Source: Oscillospiraceae bacterium
GTDB lineage: Bacteria > Bacillota > Clostridia > Oscillospirales > Acutalibacteraceae
DNA length: 64,000 bases
NCBI GenBank assembly: GCA_031270605.1
Contig: JAISXG010000058.1
Location: 1 to 64,000, forward strand
Direction of reading: 5' to 3'
Positions 32,720 to 41,423 of this stretch are shown here, piece after piece (within the stretch, counting starts at the first letter, position 1; every line of letters starts with the position of its first letter). The notes below the pieces were generated by a model. That model saw only the letters and a list, made by a program, of their open reading frames with translations. It ran no database searches and was not told where the DNA came from. Both the position numbers and the translations under genes were made by a program.

Positions 32720-33502
32720 TTATTGATATTTCAAAACAATTTTTTCATAAGAAAGCCGGCCGCCGAAGATATCAAGCGCGCTGCCGACGGTCACATCCAG
32801 CCTGCCGTGCCCGGCAGCATCTAATTTCTCTAAATCAATATAGGAGCCAACGCCCCCGGCATAGGTGACGGGCAGCTTGCCCCACGCGCCGAGAATGCCC
32901 GCAAGGCGCTCGTCGATACCCGCCTGCCTGCCCTCCGCATCCACCGCGTGCACCAGAAATTCATCGCAATACGCCGCAAGCTCCGTCAGGGTGTTTGCGT
33001 TGACCGCGACATCCGTAAAGGTCTGCCAACGGTCGGTGACAATAAAATATACATCGCCCCGCCTGCGGCAGCTCAAATCCAGCACCAACCGATTTTTGCC
33101 AACAACCCTCACGAGGGAGCGCAGGTTTTCATAATGAATTTCACCCTTTTGAAACACAAACGAGGTCACAATCACATGTGAAGCCCCGGCATCGAGATAG
33201 CCTGCGGCATTCTCGGCGTTCACGCCCCCGCCGAACTGCAGCCCTCCGGGATAAACGGCAAGAGCGTCAAGCGCCTGCTGCATGGACGCCTCATAATGTG
33301 GGTTGCCTGCCGCGTTGAGCGCGATCACATGCCCGCCGCGCAGGCCGTCTTTCTGATACATGCGGGCAAAGTCCGCCGCGCTCTTGTCAGAAACAAAATT
33401 TTCAACGGCCGTCGCCGCGCCCGCTGTTTTGTCCGCCAACGTGCCGCCCACAAGCTGCTTCACACGCCCGTCGTGAATGTCGATGCATGGCCTGAATTTC
33501 AT
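32720..33502 (-). CDS. hisA: ProFAR isomerase, eukaryotic-type HisA
   Basis: A 260-residue (beta-alpha)8 barrel catalysing the Amadori rearrangement of ProFAR in histidine synthesis. The start MKFRPCIDIHDGRVKQLVGG with the catalytic Asp, and FGGGVNAENAAGYLDAGASHVIV and FLVHAVDAEG in place of the bacterial VTDIxxDG, match the eukaryotic subfamily (HIS6 type, also found in some bacteria). ATG 33502 follows AGGTGG; a GTG nine bases upstream is the alternative. No other his gene is in the window, so it is a stand-alone copy, possibly acquired. Confidence 0.88.
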   Translation of the reverse strand: MKFRPCIDIHDGRVKQLVGGTLADKTAGAATAVENFVSDKSAADFARMYQKDGLRGGHVIALNAAGNPHYEASMQQALDALAVYPGGLQFGGGVNAENAAGYLDAGASHVIVTSFVFQKGEIHYENLRSLVRVVGKNRLVLDLSCRRRGDVYFIVTDRWQTFTDVAVNANTLTELAAYCDEFLVHAVDAEGRQAGIDERLAGILGAWGKLPVTYAGGVGSYIDLEKLDAAGHGRLDVTVGSALDIFGGRLSYEKIVLKYQ

Positions 33503-33539
33503 GAATGCCACCTGCCCTTCATCTATAAATCATGAAAAA

Positions 33540-33561
33540 CGCCCCCGTAAAAACGGAGGCG
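33540..33561 (-). terminator. Terminator of pnp
   Basis: CGCCTCCG, loop, CGGGGGCG followed by TTTTTC on the minus strand, 14 bases after the pnp stop. Confidence 0.8.
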
Positions 33562-33574
33562 CCGGTGTTACACA

Positions 33575-35773
33575 TTATCTGCGGTTGTTATTGTTGCCGC
33601 CGCGCCTGTTGTTGTTGAAATCTCTTCTCGGCGCGGGCCTTCTGGGCGCGTCGCTCAGGGTGTTTTCGGGCACAAGACCCTCGACCTCAATCAACGCCTC
33701 ACGGCGTGAGAGGTTCAAACGGCCCTGATCGTCAATTTCAAGCACTTTGACGATGACCTCGTCGCCCACATTGACGGCGTCCTCCACCTTTTCGGTGCGT
33801 TTTACGTCAAGGTGGCTGATGTGCACCATACCCTCTTTGCCGGGAGCAATTTCCACAAAGGCGCCAAAGCTCATCAGTCGGGTAACAATACCCTTGTAAA
33901 TCGCGCCGATCTCCGGGTCGTTCGCGATGGTTTCAATCATATTGAGCGCGCGCTGCGCACCCTCAAGATCAGTGGAGGAAACAAAGATGCTGCCGTCCTC
34001 TTCCACGTCAATTTTGCAGTTGCACTCCGCGCAGATTTTTTGGATGACCTTACCCTGCTTGCCGATAACGTCGCCGATTTTCTCAACGTCGATCTTCGTG
34101 GTGAGCATCTTCGGCGCATATTTCGAAAGCTCCTCGCGCGGCTTTGCGATCACGGGCAGCATGATGTCGTCAAGAATATAAAGCCTTGCCTTATAAGTCT
34201 TTTCAAGAGCTTCTTTGATGATCTCAGGCGTCAGGCCGCGGACCTTCAGGTCCATCTGGATCGCGGTGATGCCCTTGTGCGTGCCGGCGACTTTGAAGTC
34301 CATATCGCCGAAGAAATCCTCAAGGCCCTGAATGTCAACCATTGTCATGAAGCGCTCGCCCTCTGTGACAAGCCCGCAGGAAATGCCCGCGACAGGAGCC
34401 TTAATTGGCACGCCCGCCGCCATCAAAGACAGCGTGGAACCGCAAACCGCGCCCTGTGAGGTGGAGCCGTTGGAAGAAAGCACCTCAGACACCAGACGAA
34501 GGGCATAGGGGAACTCTTCAATGGAGGGAATCACGGGCAGAAGCGCACGCTCGGCAAGCGCGCCGTGGCCGATCTCACGCCGGCCGGGGCCGCGCGAGGG
34601 CCTTGTTTCGCCCACGGAATAGGACGGGAAATTATAATGATGCATATAGCGCTTGGTTTCTTCTTCGTCAATGCCGTCAAGGTTCTGCGCGTCGCGGATG
34701 GAGCCGAGGGTCGTCACGGTGAGCACCTGGGTCTGGCCCCTTGTGAACATGCCCGAACCATGCGCACGGCTGAGCAGGTCGACCTGCGCGTTCAGCGGGC
34801 GGATCTCATCGATGCCGCGGCCGTCAACACGCTTGTTGTCATCGAGCAGCCAGCGGCGCACCACATATTTTTGCAGCTTGTAAAGGCATTCGTCCAGCTT
34901 GCCGGTCGCGTCCGCATATTTTTCGTCAAGGGCGGCGTGCATCTTTTCAACAACGGGGCGCAGACGTTCGTCACGGATGCGTTTATCGTCTGTATCAAGG
35001 GCAAAACGCACGTCCTCAATGACAAGATTTTTCACATCTTCATACATTGCCGGGTCGGGATCGTTCGACTCAAACGGAACCTTCTCTTTGCCCACTGCCG
35101 CCTTGATTTCATTGATGAAAGCCACAATTTTCCGGTTTTCTTCATGGGCCTTCATGATCGCGTCGAACATGACCTCGTTGGACACTTCATTCGCACCCGC
35201 TTCGATCATGGCGACCAAATCAGCGGTCGAAGCCACGGTCACGGCCATGTCTGTTTTCTCTCTCTGCTCAAAGTTGGGGTTGATGACGATCTCACCGTCC
35301 ACAAGGCCGACGGAAACGCCGCCGATGGGACCGTCCCACGGAATGTCAGAAATGGAAACGGCAATCGAAACACCGATCATCGCGGTGATTTCGGGCAGGC
35401 AGTCCGGGTCAACGGACATCACCGTCGCAACAACGCCCACATCGTTTCTCATGTCTTTGGGGAACAGGGGGCGGATCGGGCGGTCAATCACGCGGGAAGC
35501 CAGAACGGCCTTTTCGCTCGCCCTGCCCTCACGGCGCTGGAACGAACCGGGGATTTTGCCCACGGAATAAAGCTTTTCTTCAAAGTCGACCGAAAGGGGG
35601 AAGAAATCCACGCCTTCACGGGGCTTGTCTGACATCGTCGCGGTGCAGAGCACCTCGGTTTCGCCGTAGCGGATCATGCAGGCGCCGCCCGCAAGCTGCG
35701 CCATTTTGCCGGTTTCCACCACAAGGGGGCGGCCGGCAAGGGTCGTTTCAAATTTTTTGAATTCTTCGAACAT
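33575..35773 (-). CDS. pnp: Polynucleotide phosphorylase
   Basis: A 732-residue phosphorolytic 3'-5' exoribonuclease. It has two RNase PH domains (about 1-220 and 300-530; FFPLSVDFEEK..FQRREGRASEKAVLASR and GSGMFTRGQTQVLTV), the all-alpha linker, a KH domain (about 550-615, IGKQGKVIQKI) and an S1 domain (about 620-690, IYKGIVTRLMSFGAFVEI). The tail is rich in Arg and Asn, a likely RNA-binding tail. It lies downstream of rpsO, the classic arrangement, but a terminator separates them. Confidence 0.97.
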   Translation of the reverse strand: MFEEFKKFETTLAGRPLVVETGKMAQLAGGACMIRYGETEVLCTATMSDKPREGVDFFPLSVDFEEKLYSVGKIPGSFQRREGRASEKAVLASRVIDRPIRPLFPKDMRNDVGVVATVMSVDPDCLPEITAMIGVSIAVSISDIPWDGPIGGVSVGLVDGEIVINPNFEQREKTDMAVTVASTADLVAMIEAGANEVSNEVMFDAIMKAHEENRKIVAFINEIKAAVGKEKVPFESNDPDPAMYEDVKNLVIEDVRFALDTDDKRIRDERLRPVVEKMHAALDEKYADATGKLDECLYKLQKYVVRRWLLDDNKRVDGRGIDEIRPLNAQVDLLSRAHGSGMFTRGQTQVLTVTTLGSIRDAQNLDGIDEEETKRYMHHYNFPSYSVGETRPSRGPGRREIGHGALAERALLPVIPSIEEFPYALRLVSEVLSSNGSTSQGAVCGSTLSLMAAGVPIKAPVAGISCGLVTEGERFMTMVDIQGLEDFFGDMDFKVAGTHKGITAIQMDLKVRGLTPEIIKEALEKTYKARLYILDDIMLPVIAKPREELSKYAPKMLTTKIDVEKIGDVIGKQGKVIQKICAECNCKIDVEEDGSIFVSSTDLEGAQRALNMIETIANDPEIGAIYKGIVTRLMSFGAFVEIAPGKEGMVHISHLDVKRTEKVEDAVNVGDEVIVKVLEIDDQGRLNLSRREALIEVEGLVPENTLSDAPRRPAPRRDFNNNRRGGNNNNRR

Positions 35774-35947
35774 AAAATACCTCTCTCTGCGCCTTGTGAA
35801 ACAAGGCGTTTAATAATATATTTCCACAGTAGAGGCATTTTAGCAATAAATACAATGCTCAAACCAAAAAAGCATCAAAAAATACAAATTAAGCACTCTA
35901 TTCACTGCTAAGTATGCACTCATGCTGAATGGATACGTTTAAAAAAA

Positions 35948-35990
35948 GGCGGCCGACTGCTTAGGGTTATTGCCTATGCAATCCGCCGCC
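35948..35990 (-). terminator. Terminator or attenuator between rpsO and pnp
   Basis: GGCGGC..GGATTGC..AGG, loop, CCT..GCAGTC..GCCGCC then a run of seven T on the minus strand. Read-through would feed pnp. Confidence 0.7.
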
Positions 35991-36049
35991 AAAATTCACC
36001 AAGATACAAAAAAATCGGATGCTTTCGTTTCGCAGGGACGGTACCCGTA

Positions 36050-36313
36050 TTACTTACGAATCCCAAGCCTTGCGATGATTGCGCGGTATCTCTCAATGTC
36101 GACCTTCTGCAAATAGGCAAGAAGGTTGCGCCTGTGACCGACCATTTTCAAAAGGCCCCTTCTGGAGTGATGGTCTTTCTTGTGCTCTTTCAAGTGCTCG
36201 GTCAAATCATTGATTCTTTTTGTGAGAACGGCAATTTGAACCTCGGGTGAGCCTGTGTCACCCTCGTGCAGGGCATATTCCTGCATGATAGCGGTTTTTT
36301 CAGCTGCTGTCAT
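36050..36313 (-). CDS. rpsO: 30S ribosomal protein S15
   Basis: An 87-residue S15: [49 protein letters not shown] and [13 protein letters not shown] are all typical. It binds 16S rRNA early in 30S assembly. The upstream 36314-36600 holds a GC-rich hairpin near 36340-36430 and no other gene. Confidence 0.98.
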   Translation of the reverse strand: MTAAEKTAIMQEYALHEGDTGSPEVQIAVLTKRINDLTEHLKEHKKDHHSRRGLLKMVGHRRNLLAYLQKVDIERYRAIIARLGIRK

Positions 36314-36635
36314 TGTTACACCTCATTAAAATTATTTTCAAAGACCCCAGAACAGGGCAGGTGCACACCTTTGCGGTTTGCTCCCTGATCCGAGCATCCA
36401 GAACGCGCTGCGCACGTTTTCGTTTGCAGCGCGGTAATTATATCACAGAAAGCAAATATTGTAAAGTATTTTCTGAGATTTCCTGAAAAAACATTTGCGA
36501 TCCTGTTTCACCGACACGTATGCATTTTTTGAAAAAAACGCAGATAAATCAGATATTATCTTTATTTTAACCTCATAATATCATTATTCTGCTTCTATTG
36601 CATCCTTTTTCTCATAATATTCTTCCATAATGGGT

Positions 36636-36664
36636 TTGACAAAAGGTGCAAAACGGGATATACT
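36636..36664 (+). promoter_or_regulatory. Consensus promoter of the larBC leader
   Basis: TTGACA (36636-36641), 17 bases, TATACT (36659-36664). It lies 217 bases before larB and faces it; nothing else on this strand could use it. Confidence 0.75.
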
Positions 36665-36670
36665 GCACTT

Positions 36671-36798
36671 GCAGGCCGGAACGGATCCGGTTTGTTTCGG
36701 CCGAAGCCGATCCTTTGAAAAACCACATGGCTCTGTTTGATATAGGTTTTATGAAAAGCCACCCGAACTGAAGTTCTTTTGGAACTTCTTTTTTGTTT
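36671..36798 (+). ncRNA. Structured leader RNA with terminator upstream of larB
   Basis: Between the promoter and larB the leader can form GGCCG..CGGCC with an inner CCGG/CCGG stem, AGCC..GGCT, and then the perfect hairpin GAAGTTC-TTTTG-GAACTTC plus six T (36771-36797). A terminator inside a long untranslated leader is the layout of a riboswitch or attenuator. I compared it by eye with the NiCo, cobalamin, M-box, Mn and Moco classes and it matches none. A 14-codon frame (ATG 36730 region) without a ribosome site lies inside it. Confidence 0.5.
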
Positions 36799-36880
36799 AT
36801 CAGAACCAAAAAGAAGATGACAAGCCTTCAACAATATTTTTTTGGCTGCGCGGCCATTTATGCGCACAAGGGAGATATTT

Positions 36881-37627
36881 ATGAGCAAAAAAGAAATTTT
36901 AGAAATTCTGAATAGCGTGCAGGCAGGTGCGCTGAGCCCCGAAGAAGCGCTGCTGCAACTGCGCATGGAGCCGTTTTCGAACCTCGGCTACGCAAAGCCG
37001 GACCATCACCGCTCCCTGCGGCAGGGCGTTGCCGAGGTCATCTACGGCGCGGGCAAAACGCCTGAGCAGATTGCGGGGATCGTGCAGTCGCTGAGCGCAA
37101 ACGGCCAAAAAACGATCCTCATCACGCGCCTGTCGCCTGAAAGCGCTGAGGAACTGAAAAAATCTTTGGAGTTTACCTATCACACGCAATCCCACGTTGC
37201 TGTTGTGGGCGATCTGCCAAAGCCGGACGGCATCGGCAAAATCGTCGTCGCCACAGGCGGCACAAGCGACCTGCATGTAGCGGAGGAAGCCGCGCTCACG
37301 GCTGAAACGCTCGGCAACGAGGTCGTGCGCCTTTATGACGTGGGCGTCGCGGGCCTGCACCGCCTGCTTTCAAACCTTGACGCCGTCATGAGCGCGCGGG
37401 TCGTGATCGCCATCGCGGGCATGGAGGGCGCGCTTGCGAGCGTGCTCGGCGGCCTTGCGGACTGCCCTGTGATCGGCGTGCCCACAAGCGTGGGTTACGG
37501 CGCGTCGTTCGGCGGGATTTCGGCTCTGCTGTCCATGCTCAACTCCTGCGCCAGCGGCGTGAGCGTTGTGAACATTGATAACGGCTTTGGGGCGGGGTAT
37601 CTGGCAAGCATGATCAATCACATGTAA
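36881..37627 (+). CDS. larB: Nickel-pincer cofactor biosynthesis protein LarB
   Basis: A 248-residue AIR-carboxylase-like enzyme that carboxylates and hydrolyses nicotinic acid adenine dinucleotide in the first step of the nickel-pincer nucleotide pathway. The [29 protein letters not shown] block and the closing [34 protein letters not shown] block, with its reactive cysteines, are family hallmarks. ATG 36881 follows AAGGGAGA. larC follows after 116 bases. larE and larA are not in the window, so the cofactor's client enzyme is encoded elsewhere. Confidence 0.94.
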   Translation: MSKKEILEILNSVQAGALSPEEALLQLRMEPFSNLGYAKPDHHRSLRQGVAEVIYGAGKTPEQIAGIVQSLSANGQKTILITRLSPESAEELKKSLEFTYHTQSHVAVVGDLPKPDGIGKIVVATGGTSDLHVAEEAALTAETLGNEVVRLYDVGVAGLHRLLSNLDAVMSARVVIAIAGMEGALASVLGGLADCPVIGVPTSVGYGASFGGISALLSMLNSCASGVSVVNIDNGFGAGYLASMINHM

Positions 37628-37743
37628 TGCCGCATTCATTATCAATCAATACTTGTGACTTCTCAAAAAACACCATATGGCACTTTTCTCAAGCATCGAA
37701 ATAACATTGTAATTTTGTATACTGATTAAGCGGAGGAAAACGA

Positions 37744-39006
37744 ATGAAAACGATCTATCTTGAATGCGCCATGGGCGCCGCGGGCGACATGCTTGCGGCC
37801 GCGCTGCTGGAACTGCTTGACGATAAAGATACCTTTTTAAAGAAGCTGAACGCGATCGGCCTGCCGGGCGTGCGCGTGAGCGCCGGGCCTGCCGCAAAAT
37901 GCGGCATTCAGGGCACCCATGTGAGCGTGCTTATAAACGGCAAAGAAGAAATTACAGAAGACGTGCACGACCACTATCACGAGCACGGTCACGACCACGA
38001 CCATAGTCACGAGCATGACCACGAGCATAACCATGAGCATGAACATGAGCACGACCATCATCACCCCCACAGCCACAGCAGCATGCACCGCATCGAGCAT
38101 ATTTTGGAAGACCTTTATATATCCCCCAAAGTCAGGCAGAACGCGCTGGCAGTCTACGACCTGATTGCAAAAGCCGAAAGCCATTCCCACGGCGTGCCGG
38201 TGAGCGAGATCCATTTTCACGAGGTGGGCAACATCGACGCGGTGGCCGATATCGTGGCCGTCTGCATGCTCATGGAGGAGCTTGCCCCCGATCAGGTCAT
38301 CGTTTCACCCATCCACACAGGCGCGGGCCATGTGCGCTGCGCCCACGGCATCCTGCCCGTTCCCGCCCCCGCGACCGCATACATCCTGCGGGACATTCCC
38401 GCCTATGGCGGAGCGGTACAGGGCGAGCTTTGCACCCCCACGGGCGCGGCGCTGCTCAAGCATTTCGCCTCGTCTTTTGGCTCCATGCCCGTGATGCGCA
38501 CTGAAAAAATCGGCTACGGCATGGGCAAAAAGGATTTTGAGCGGGCAAACTGCATACGCGCCTTTCTCGGAGACACCGGTTCGGGCGAAGAAGAAATTTT
38601 GGAAATCTCCTGCAATATCGACGATATGACGCCCGAAGCGATGGCCTATGCCGAACAGGTTTTGCGGGACGCGGGGGCGCTTGACGTGTTCACCTCACCC
38701 GTCAATATGAAAAAAGGCCGTTTGGGCGCTTTGCTCACCTGCCTTTGCGAAACGAAGGATGAAGAAACATTCACGAACCTGATTTTTACCCATACAACAA
38801 CCATCGGCATGCGCATTTGCACCTGCCGCCGCCGCACGCTTGAGCGCTCTTTCAAAGAGGTTGCGACCCCTTATGGCACGGTGCGCGTCAAAACCGTGAG
38901 CGGGGCGGGCGTTACGCGCGCAAAGCCCGAATATGACGACCTCGCGCGCATTGCGTCCGAGCGGAACATCTCTTTTGCGCAAGCGTGTGAACTGCTCAAA
39001 GACTGA
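37744..39006 (+). CDS. larC: Nickel insertion protein LarC
   Basis: A 420-residue CTP-dependent nickel cyclometallase that inserts Ni into the pincer nucleotide. It begins ECAMGAAGDMLAAALLELL, and after about residue 75 has a long His-rich run (nearly 20 His within 40 residues) that should store nickel. EIHFHEVGNIDAVADI and GELCTPTGAALL are conserved. In Lactobacillus the protein is split by a programmed frameshift into LarC1 and LarC2; here it is one continuous frame. The start follows GGAGG. Probably cotranscribed with larB. Confidence 0.94.
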   Translation: MKTIYLECAMGAAGDMLAAALLELLDDKDTFLKKLNAIGLPGVRVSAGPAAKCGIQGTHVSVLINGKEEITEDVHDHYHEHGHDHDHSHEHDHEHNHEHEHEHDHHHPHSHSSMHRIEHILEDLYISPKVRQNALAVYDLIAKAESHSHGVPVSEIHFHEVGNIDAVADIVAVCMLMEELAPDQVIVSPIHTGAGHVRCAHGILPVPAPATAYILRDIPAYGGAVQGELCTPTGAALLKHFASSFGSMPVMRTEKIGYGMGKKDFERANCIRAFLGDTGSGEEEILEISCNIDDMTPEAMAYAEQVLRDAGALDVFTSPVNMKKGRLGALLTCLCETKDEETFTNLIFTHTTTIGMRICTCRRRTLERSFKEVATPYGTVRVKTVSGAGVTRAKPEYDDLARIASERNISFAQACELLKD

Positions 39007-39141
39007 CTAAAAATATATAAAACAAGACATCCCAAAGAATTGTTCATCCAAATTATCATCAACTTTTTTCTATTATCCGTTTTTACTGAAACGGGTTCCC
39101 TGTATGTTGAAAACCGTTTAAAAAAGGAGGCCGAAAAACAT

Positions 39142-39474
39142 ATGACCAATACCGGATCAGAGCAAATTTGGAAGAATATTGTTGAGGAGTTTTCTAAGAA
39201 TCCGCGTGATGTAAAAACAATACCCAACACACGGCGTGAACCCAAGTGGTTTTTTGTTTTTGCAACATGCGATCATGTTTTTGTTAAAAGCGGCCACAAT
39301 CACACAAACCGTTCAGAAATCACAATGCAAAGACCGCTGAAAAAAACAGAACTGGAAATCATGCTGGATTTATATCATCGCCGCAAACAGGGTGAAACCA
39401 TTACAGCAACAGCAACCCAAACAACACGAAATCAAGTATACTGGTACGGTATATTTGCAGAGATGGATTTATAA
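39142..39474 (+). CDS. Hypothetical 110-residue protein
   Basis: ATG 39142 has AAAGGAGG upstream. The product has an acidic helical start (SEQIWKNIVEEFSKN), a central strand pair (WFFVFATCDHVFVKSG) and a C-terminal helix-turn segment (KKTELEIMLDLYHRRKQGET) followed by a Thr/Gln-rich stretch ending YWYGIFAEMDL. I do not recognise a family. The gene is AT-richer than larC. An open frame extends 34 codons upstream without translation signals. Confidence 0.6.
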   Translation: MTNTGSEQIWKNIVEEFSKNPRDVKTIPNTRREPKWFFVFATCDHVFVKSGHNHTNRSEITMQRPLKKTELEIMLDLYHRRKQGETITATATQTTRNQVYWYGIFAEMDL

Positions 39475-39496
39475 AGCAATTGAGTGCACCAGGGAG

Positions 39497-39595
39497 TTAC
39501 TGCGACACGGTTTCATCATATTTTATGGCATATAGCGCCGCTCTATCATCCGAGGCCAGGCTTCTGACGATCAAGTAACCTGTTTCTATTCTCAT
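39497..39595 (-). pseudogene. N-terminal stub of a GNAT acetyltransferase
   Basis: ATG 39595 follows a strong AAAGGGGGGAG. The 32 codons (MRIETGYLIVRSLASDDRAA and on to YAIKYDETVSQ) match the N-terminal strand-helix of GNAT acetyltransferases (MxIETxRLIxRxxxxxD), then stop. The remaining 130 or so residues with the acetyl-CoA site are missing. It lies 22 bases behind the esterase gene and looks like a truncated operon partner. Confidence 0.5.
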
Positions 39596-39617
39596 GCTCC
39601 CCCCTTTACGCAAACTT

Positions 39618-40352
39618 CTATTTGCCGAAAATTGCCTCATAACAGCGTTTTCCCAGTGTTTCAAGCGAAGCGGTGGAAAAATGAATCGTATCGCCGTTTT
39701 TGATTTGCTGATTGTTTGAAAACAAATCCCCTGTTTCCACGAACCGGCCGTTTTTGTCTTGGCATACCTGCCTTATGGCAGCAATGACCGGCTCGCAAAC
39801 GGCAAGATTCTGCCCTTTCCACTCCTGCACAAAGTCGCCCGCGACAAAGGGCAAGCAGGGAGCTTCGGTTTCTGTTCGCACGGCATCTAAAAGCCCCGCG
39901 AGGTTTTGGCGGTGCCCTTCACAGGTCGCCTTGAGCGTGGCGTCGGTTTCGCCCTGATGCCACAAAAAAGCCACAAAGCGGCTTTCGGGGTGCAGGCCCT
40001 TCGCATGGCGGATCATGCTGAGCATGTTGAGAAACAAATCATCTTGTTTTCCCCACCGCTTGTCAAGAAAGCCCGTTCCGCCCACCGCCGTGCGCAAAAT
40101 CAGCATGCGCCGGCCCGGCGCAAGCCGCCCGGCGCGAACATATTCACGCGCAAAAAACAAAGAGAAATCAGAAACATTTTGGCCGTCACGCTCGCGCTCA
40201 GCCGCCGGGGCAAGTACAAGATGGCTTGTTAAGTAAAGGATTCGCTCATCGGGGGCATACGGCTCGGCTGCTTCGCCAAGACCGCAGCCCTCGCTGTTGG
40301 ACTGCCCCGCCTGCACGATAATGTCATAAGGACCTGAAAATTCATTTTGCAT
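39618..40352 (-). CDS. SGNH-type carbohydrate acetylesterase (SASA domain)
   Basis: A 244-residue enzyme of the sialate-O-acetylesterase/CE6 group. The catalytic serine lies in VQAGQSNSEG (about 13-22), RTAVGGTGF is the oxyanion glycine block, FLWHQGETDA is the conserved WxQGExD, and NGDTIHFS carries the Asp-His pair. There is no signal peptide, so it deacetylates imported sugars or oligosaccharides. Its upstream region holds the repeat element at 40374. Confidence 0.85.
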   Translation of the reverse strand: MQNEFSGPYDIIVQAGQSNSEGCGLGEAAEPYAPDERILYLTSHLVLAPAAERERDGQNVSDFSLFFAREYVRAGRLAPGRRMLILRTAVGGTGFLDKRWGKQDDLFLNMLSMIRHAKGLHPESRFVAFLWHQGETDATLKATCEGHRQNLAGLLDAVRTETEAPCLPFVAGDFVQEWKGQNLAVCEPVIAAIRQVCQDKNGRFVETGDLFSNNQQIKNGDTIHFSTASLETLGKRCYEAIFGK

Positions 40353-40373
40353 AAAATCACCTCAATTATATTT

Positions 40374-40533
40374 TATAGTCGATTAACTTGAAAAGCAACC
40401 TGAAAATTACGAGGATATTTTTCGGTTTGCAAGGCGCTCACCGCAGGCAGACTTTCTCCTGTCAAGGTGAGCAACGCAGCAAGCAGGAAAATAGACCGTA
40501 AGGTTGGGTTGGTTTTTAAGTTAATTGACTATA
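40374..40533. repeat. MITE-like element, type B copy 2
   Basis: 160 bp with near-perfect inverted ends (TATAGTCGATTAACTTGAAA; TTTAAGTTAATTGACTATA) and interior blocks shared with 25745-25911. Confidence 0.8.
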
Positions 40534-40556
40534 TAAGAACAGTTTTTCAATCACGG

Positions 40557-40913
40557 CTACACAAAAAGGCACCAGTTCACGCCGAACCTGTCAATAAAGC
40601 AAACCATACAGGGGCTGAAAGGGCAAGGCCCCAAAGGGCATACGATCCGCGCCCCCGCTTCAAGCACGCGAAACGCCTTTTCAACCCACTCCTTATCCGC
40701 TTCACCAAAATGCAGGCAAAATTGCATGGTATTGCCTGTTACAGCCATATCTTCCTGCAATTCAGACACTGCGAGCACCTGCCCGAACACGTTAAGTTCC
40801 GCATGCAGATAGTTTCCGTCATCATTTTTATATTCGCTCATGAGTGTTGCGCCAAAAGCTTTTTGATATGATTGCACCGCCTCTGCGCTGCCCCGCACAT
40901 ACACCTGCATCAT
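40557..40913 (-). CDS. VOC-family (PhnB-like) protein
   Basis: A 118-residue single-domain VOC protein: MQVYVRGSAEAVQSYQKAFGA, LHAELNVFGQVLAVSE, and the closing FIDRFGVNWCLFV. It is a divergent paralogue of the protein at 10443-10811 (same block order and length). I prefer ATG 40913 because family members begin xxVYVRGS; ATG 40925 has no better ribosome site. Function unknown. Confidence 0.75.
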   Translation of the reverse strand: MMQVYVRGSAEAVQSYQKAFGATLMSEYKNDDGNYLHAELNVFGQVLAVSELQEDMAVTGNTMQFCLHFGEADKEWVEKAFRVLEAGARIVCPLGPCPFSPCMVCFIDRFGVNWCLFV

Positions 40914-40946
40914 TGACCTTAACATATGTTTTTGTTTCCCAACCGC

Positions 40947-41366
40947 TTAAAATGAAAGCAGATTCAGCCCGATTCCCTCGCTGAACACCCTGTCTACCTC
41001 TCCGTTGATCACAAACAGCACCAGCTCGCAGGTCGCGCTCACAACCGCGCGGCTGAGGTGGCCGCCGAACACCTGCGCATCCTTGTTCGCCGCGCTCATA
41101 TGCAGGTGGGCGTAATATTCGCCGTTCATGGTGCTGATTGTGCCGGTGAGCGACACAATTTCAAAGTCGCCCGTGAAATCGTTTGAATAATATTTCTTTT
41201 CCCGCGGATCAAACAACCCCACGCTGAACTCCCCCACCGCGCCGAGCGCGTTGACGTTCGCAAGCAAAACATCCTCTTTCCGCGCGATGATTTTGAGTTG
41301 CTCGTGAATTTCTTCGCCCTTGTCGATTCTCGCAAGCAGGGCGTTTTTGAAACGCTTGTATTCCAT
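40947..41366 (-). CDS. PPC/DUF296 domain protein
   Basis: A 139-residue trimer-forming PPC-domain protein: NVNALGAVGEFSVGLFD in the middle and the hallmark HLHMSAANKDAQVFGGHL, whose histidines bind a metal. In bacteria the domain stands alone; in plants it follows AT-hooks. The gene lies behind fucO with a hairpin between them. Its role is unknown. Confidence 0.85.
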   Translation of the reverse strand: MEYKRFKNALLARIDKGEEIHEQLKIIARKEDVLLANVNALGAVGEFSVGLFDPREKKYYSNDFTGDFEIVSLTGTISTMNGEYYAHLHMSAANKDAQVFGGHLSRAVVSATCELVLFVINGEVDRVFSEGIGLNLLSF

Positions 41367-41385
41367 GATGTTCCCCTTTTGAAAA

Positions 41386-41407
41386 GGGGCTGCGAAAGGG
41401 CAGCCCC
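41386..41407 (-). terminator. Terminator upstream of the PPC gene
   Basis: GGGGCTGC, loop, GCAGCCCC followed by TTTT on the minus strand, 17 bases after the fucO stop. A second palindrome CCCCTTTTGAAAAGGGG is adjacent. Confidence 0.7.
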
Positions 41408-41423
41408 CATATCTGTTTTTTAT

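Noticed and set aside
36671..36798. 6S RNA, SRP RNA or tmRNA in the larB leader
   Set aside because: The ends are not complementary as in 6S RNA, and no SRP tetraloop or tmRNA tag could be recognised.
37970..38090. Short tandem repeats resembling a CRISPR or minisatellite
   Set aside because: They encode the His/Glu/Asp-rich run of LarC in frame; there are no spacers of fixed length.
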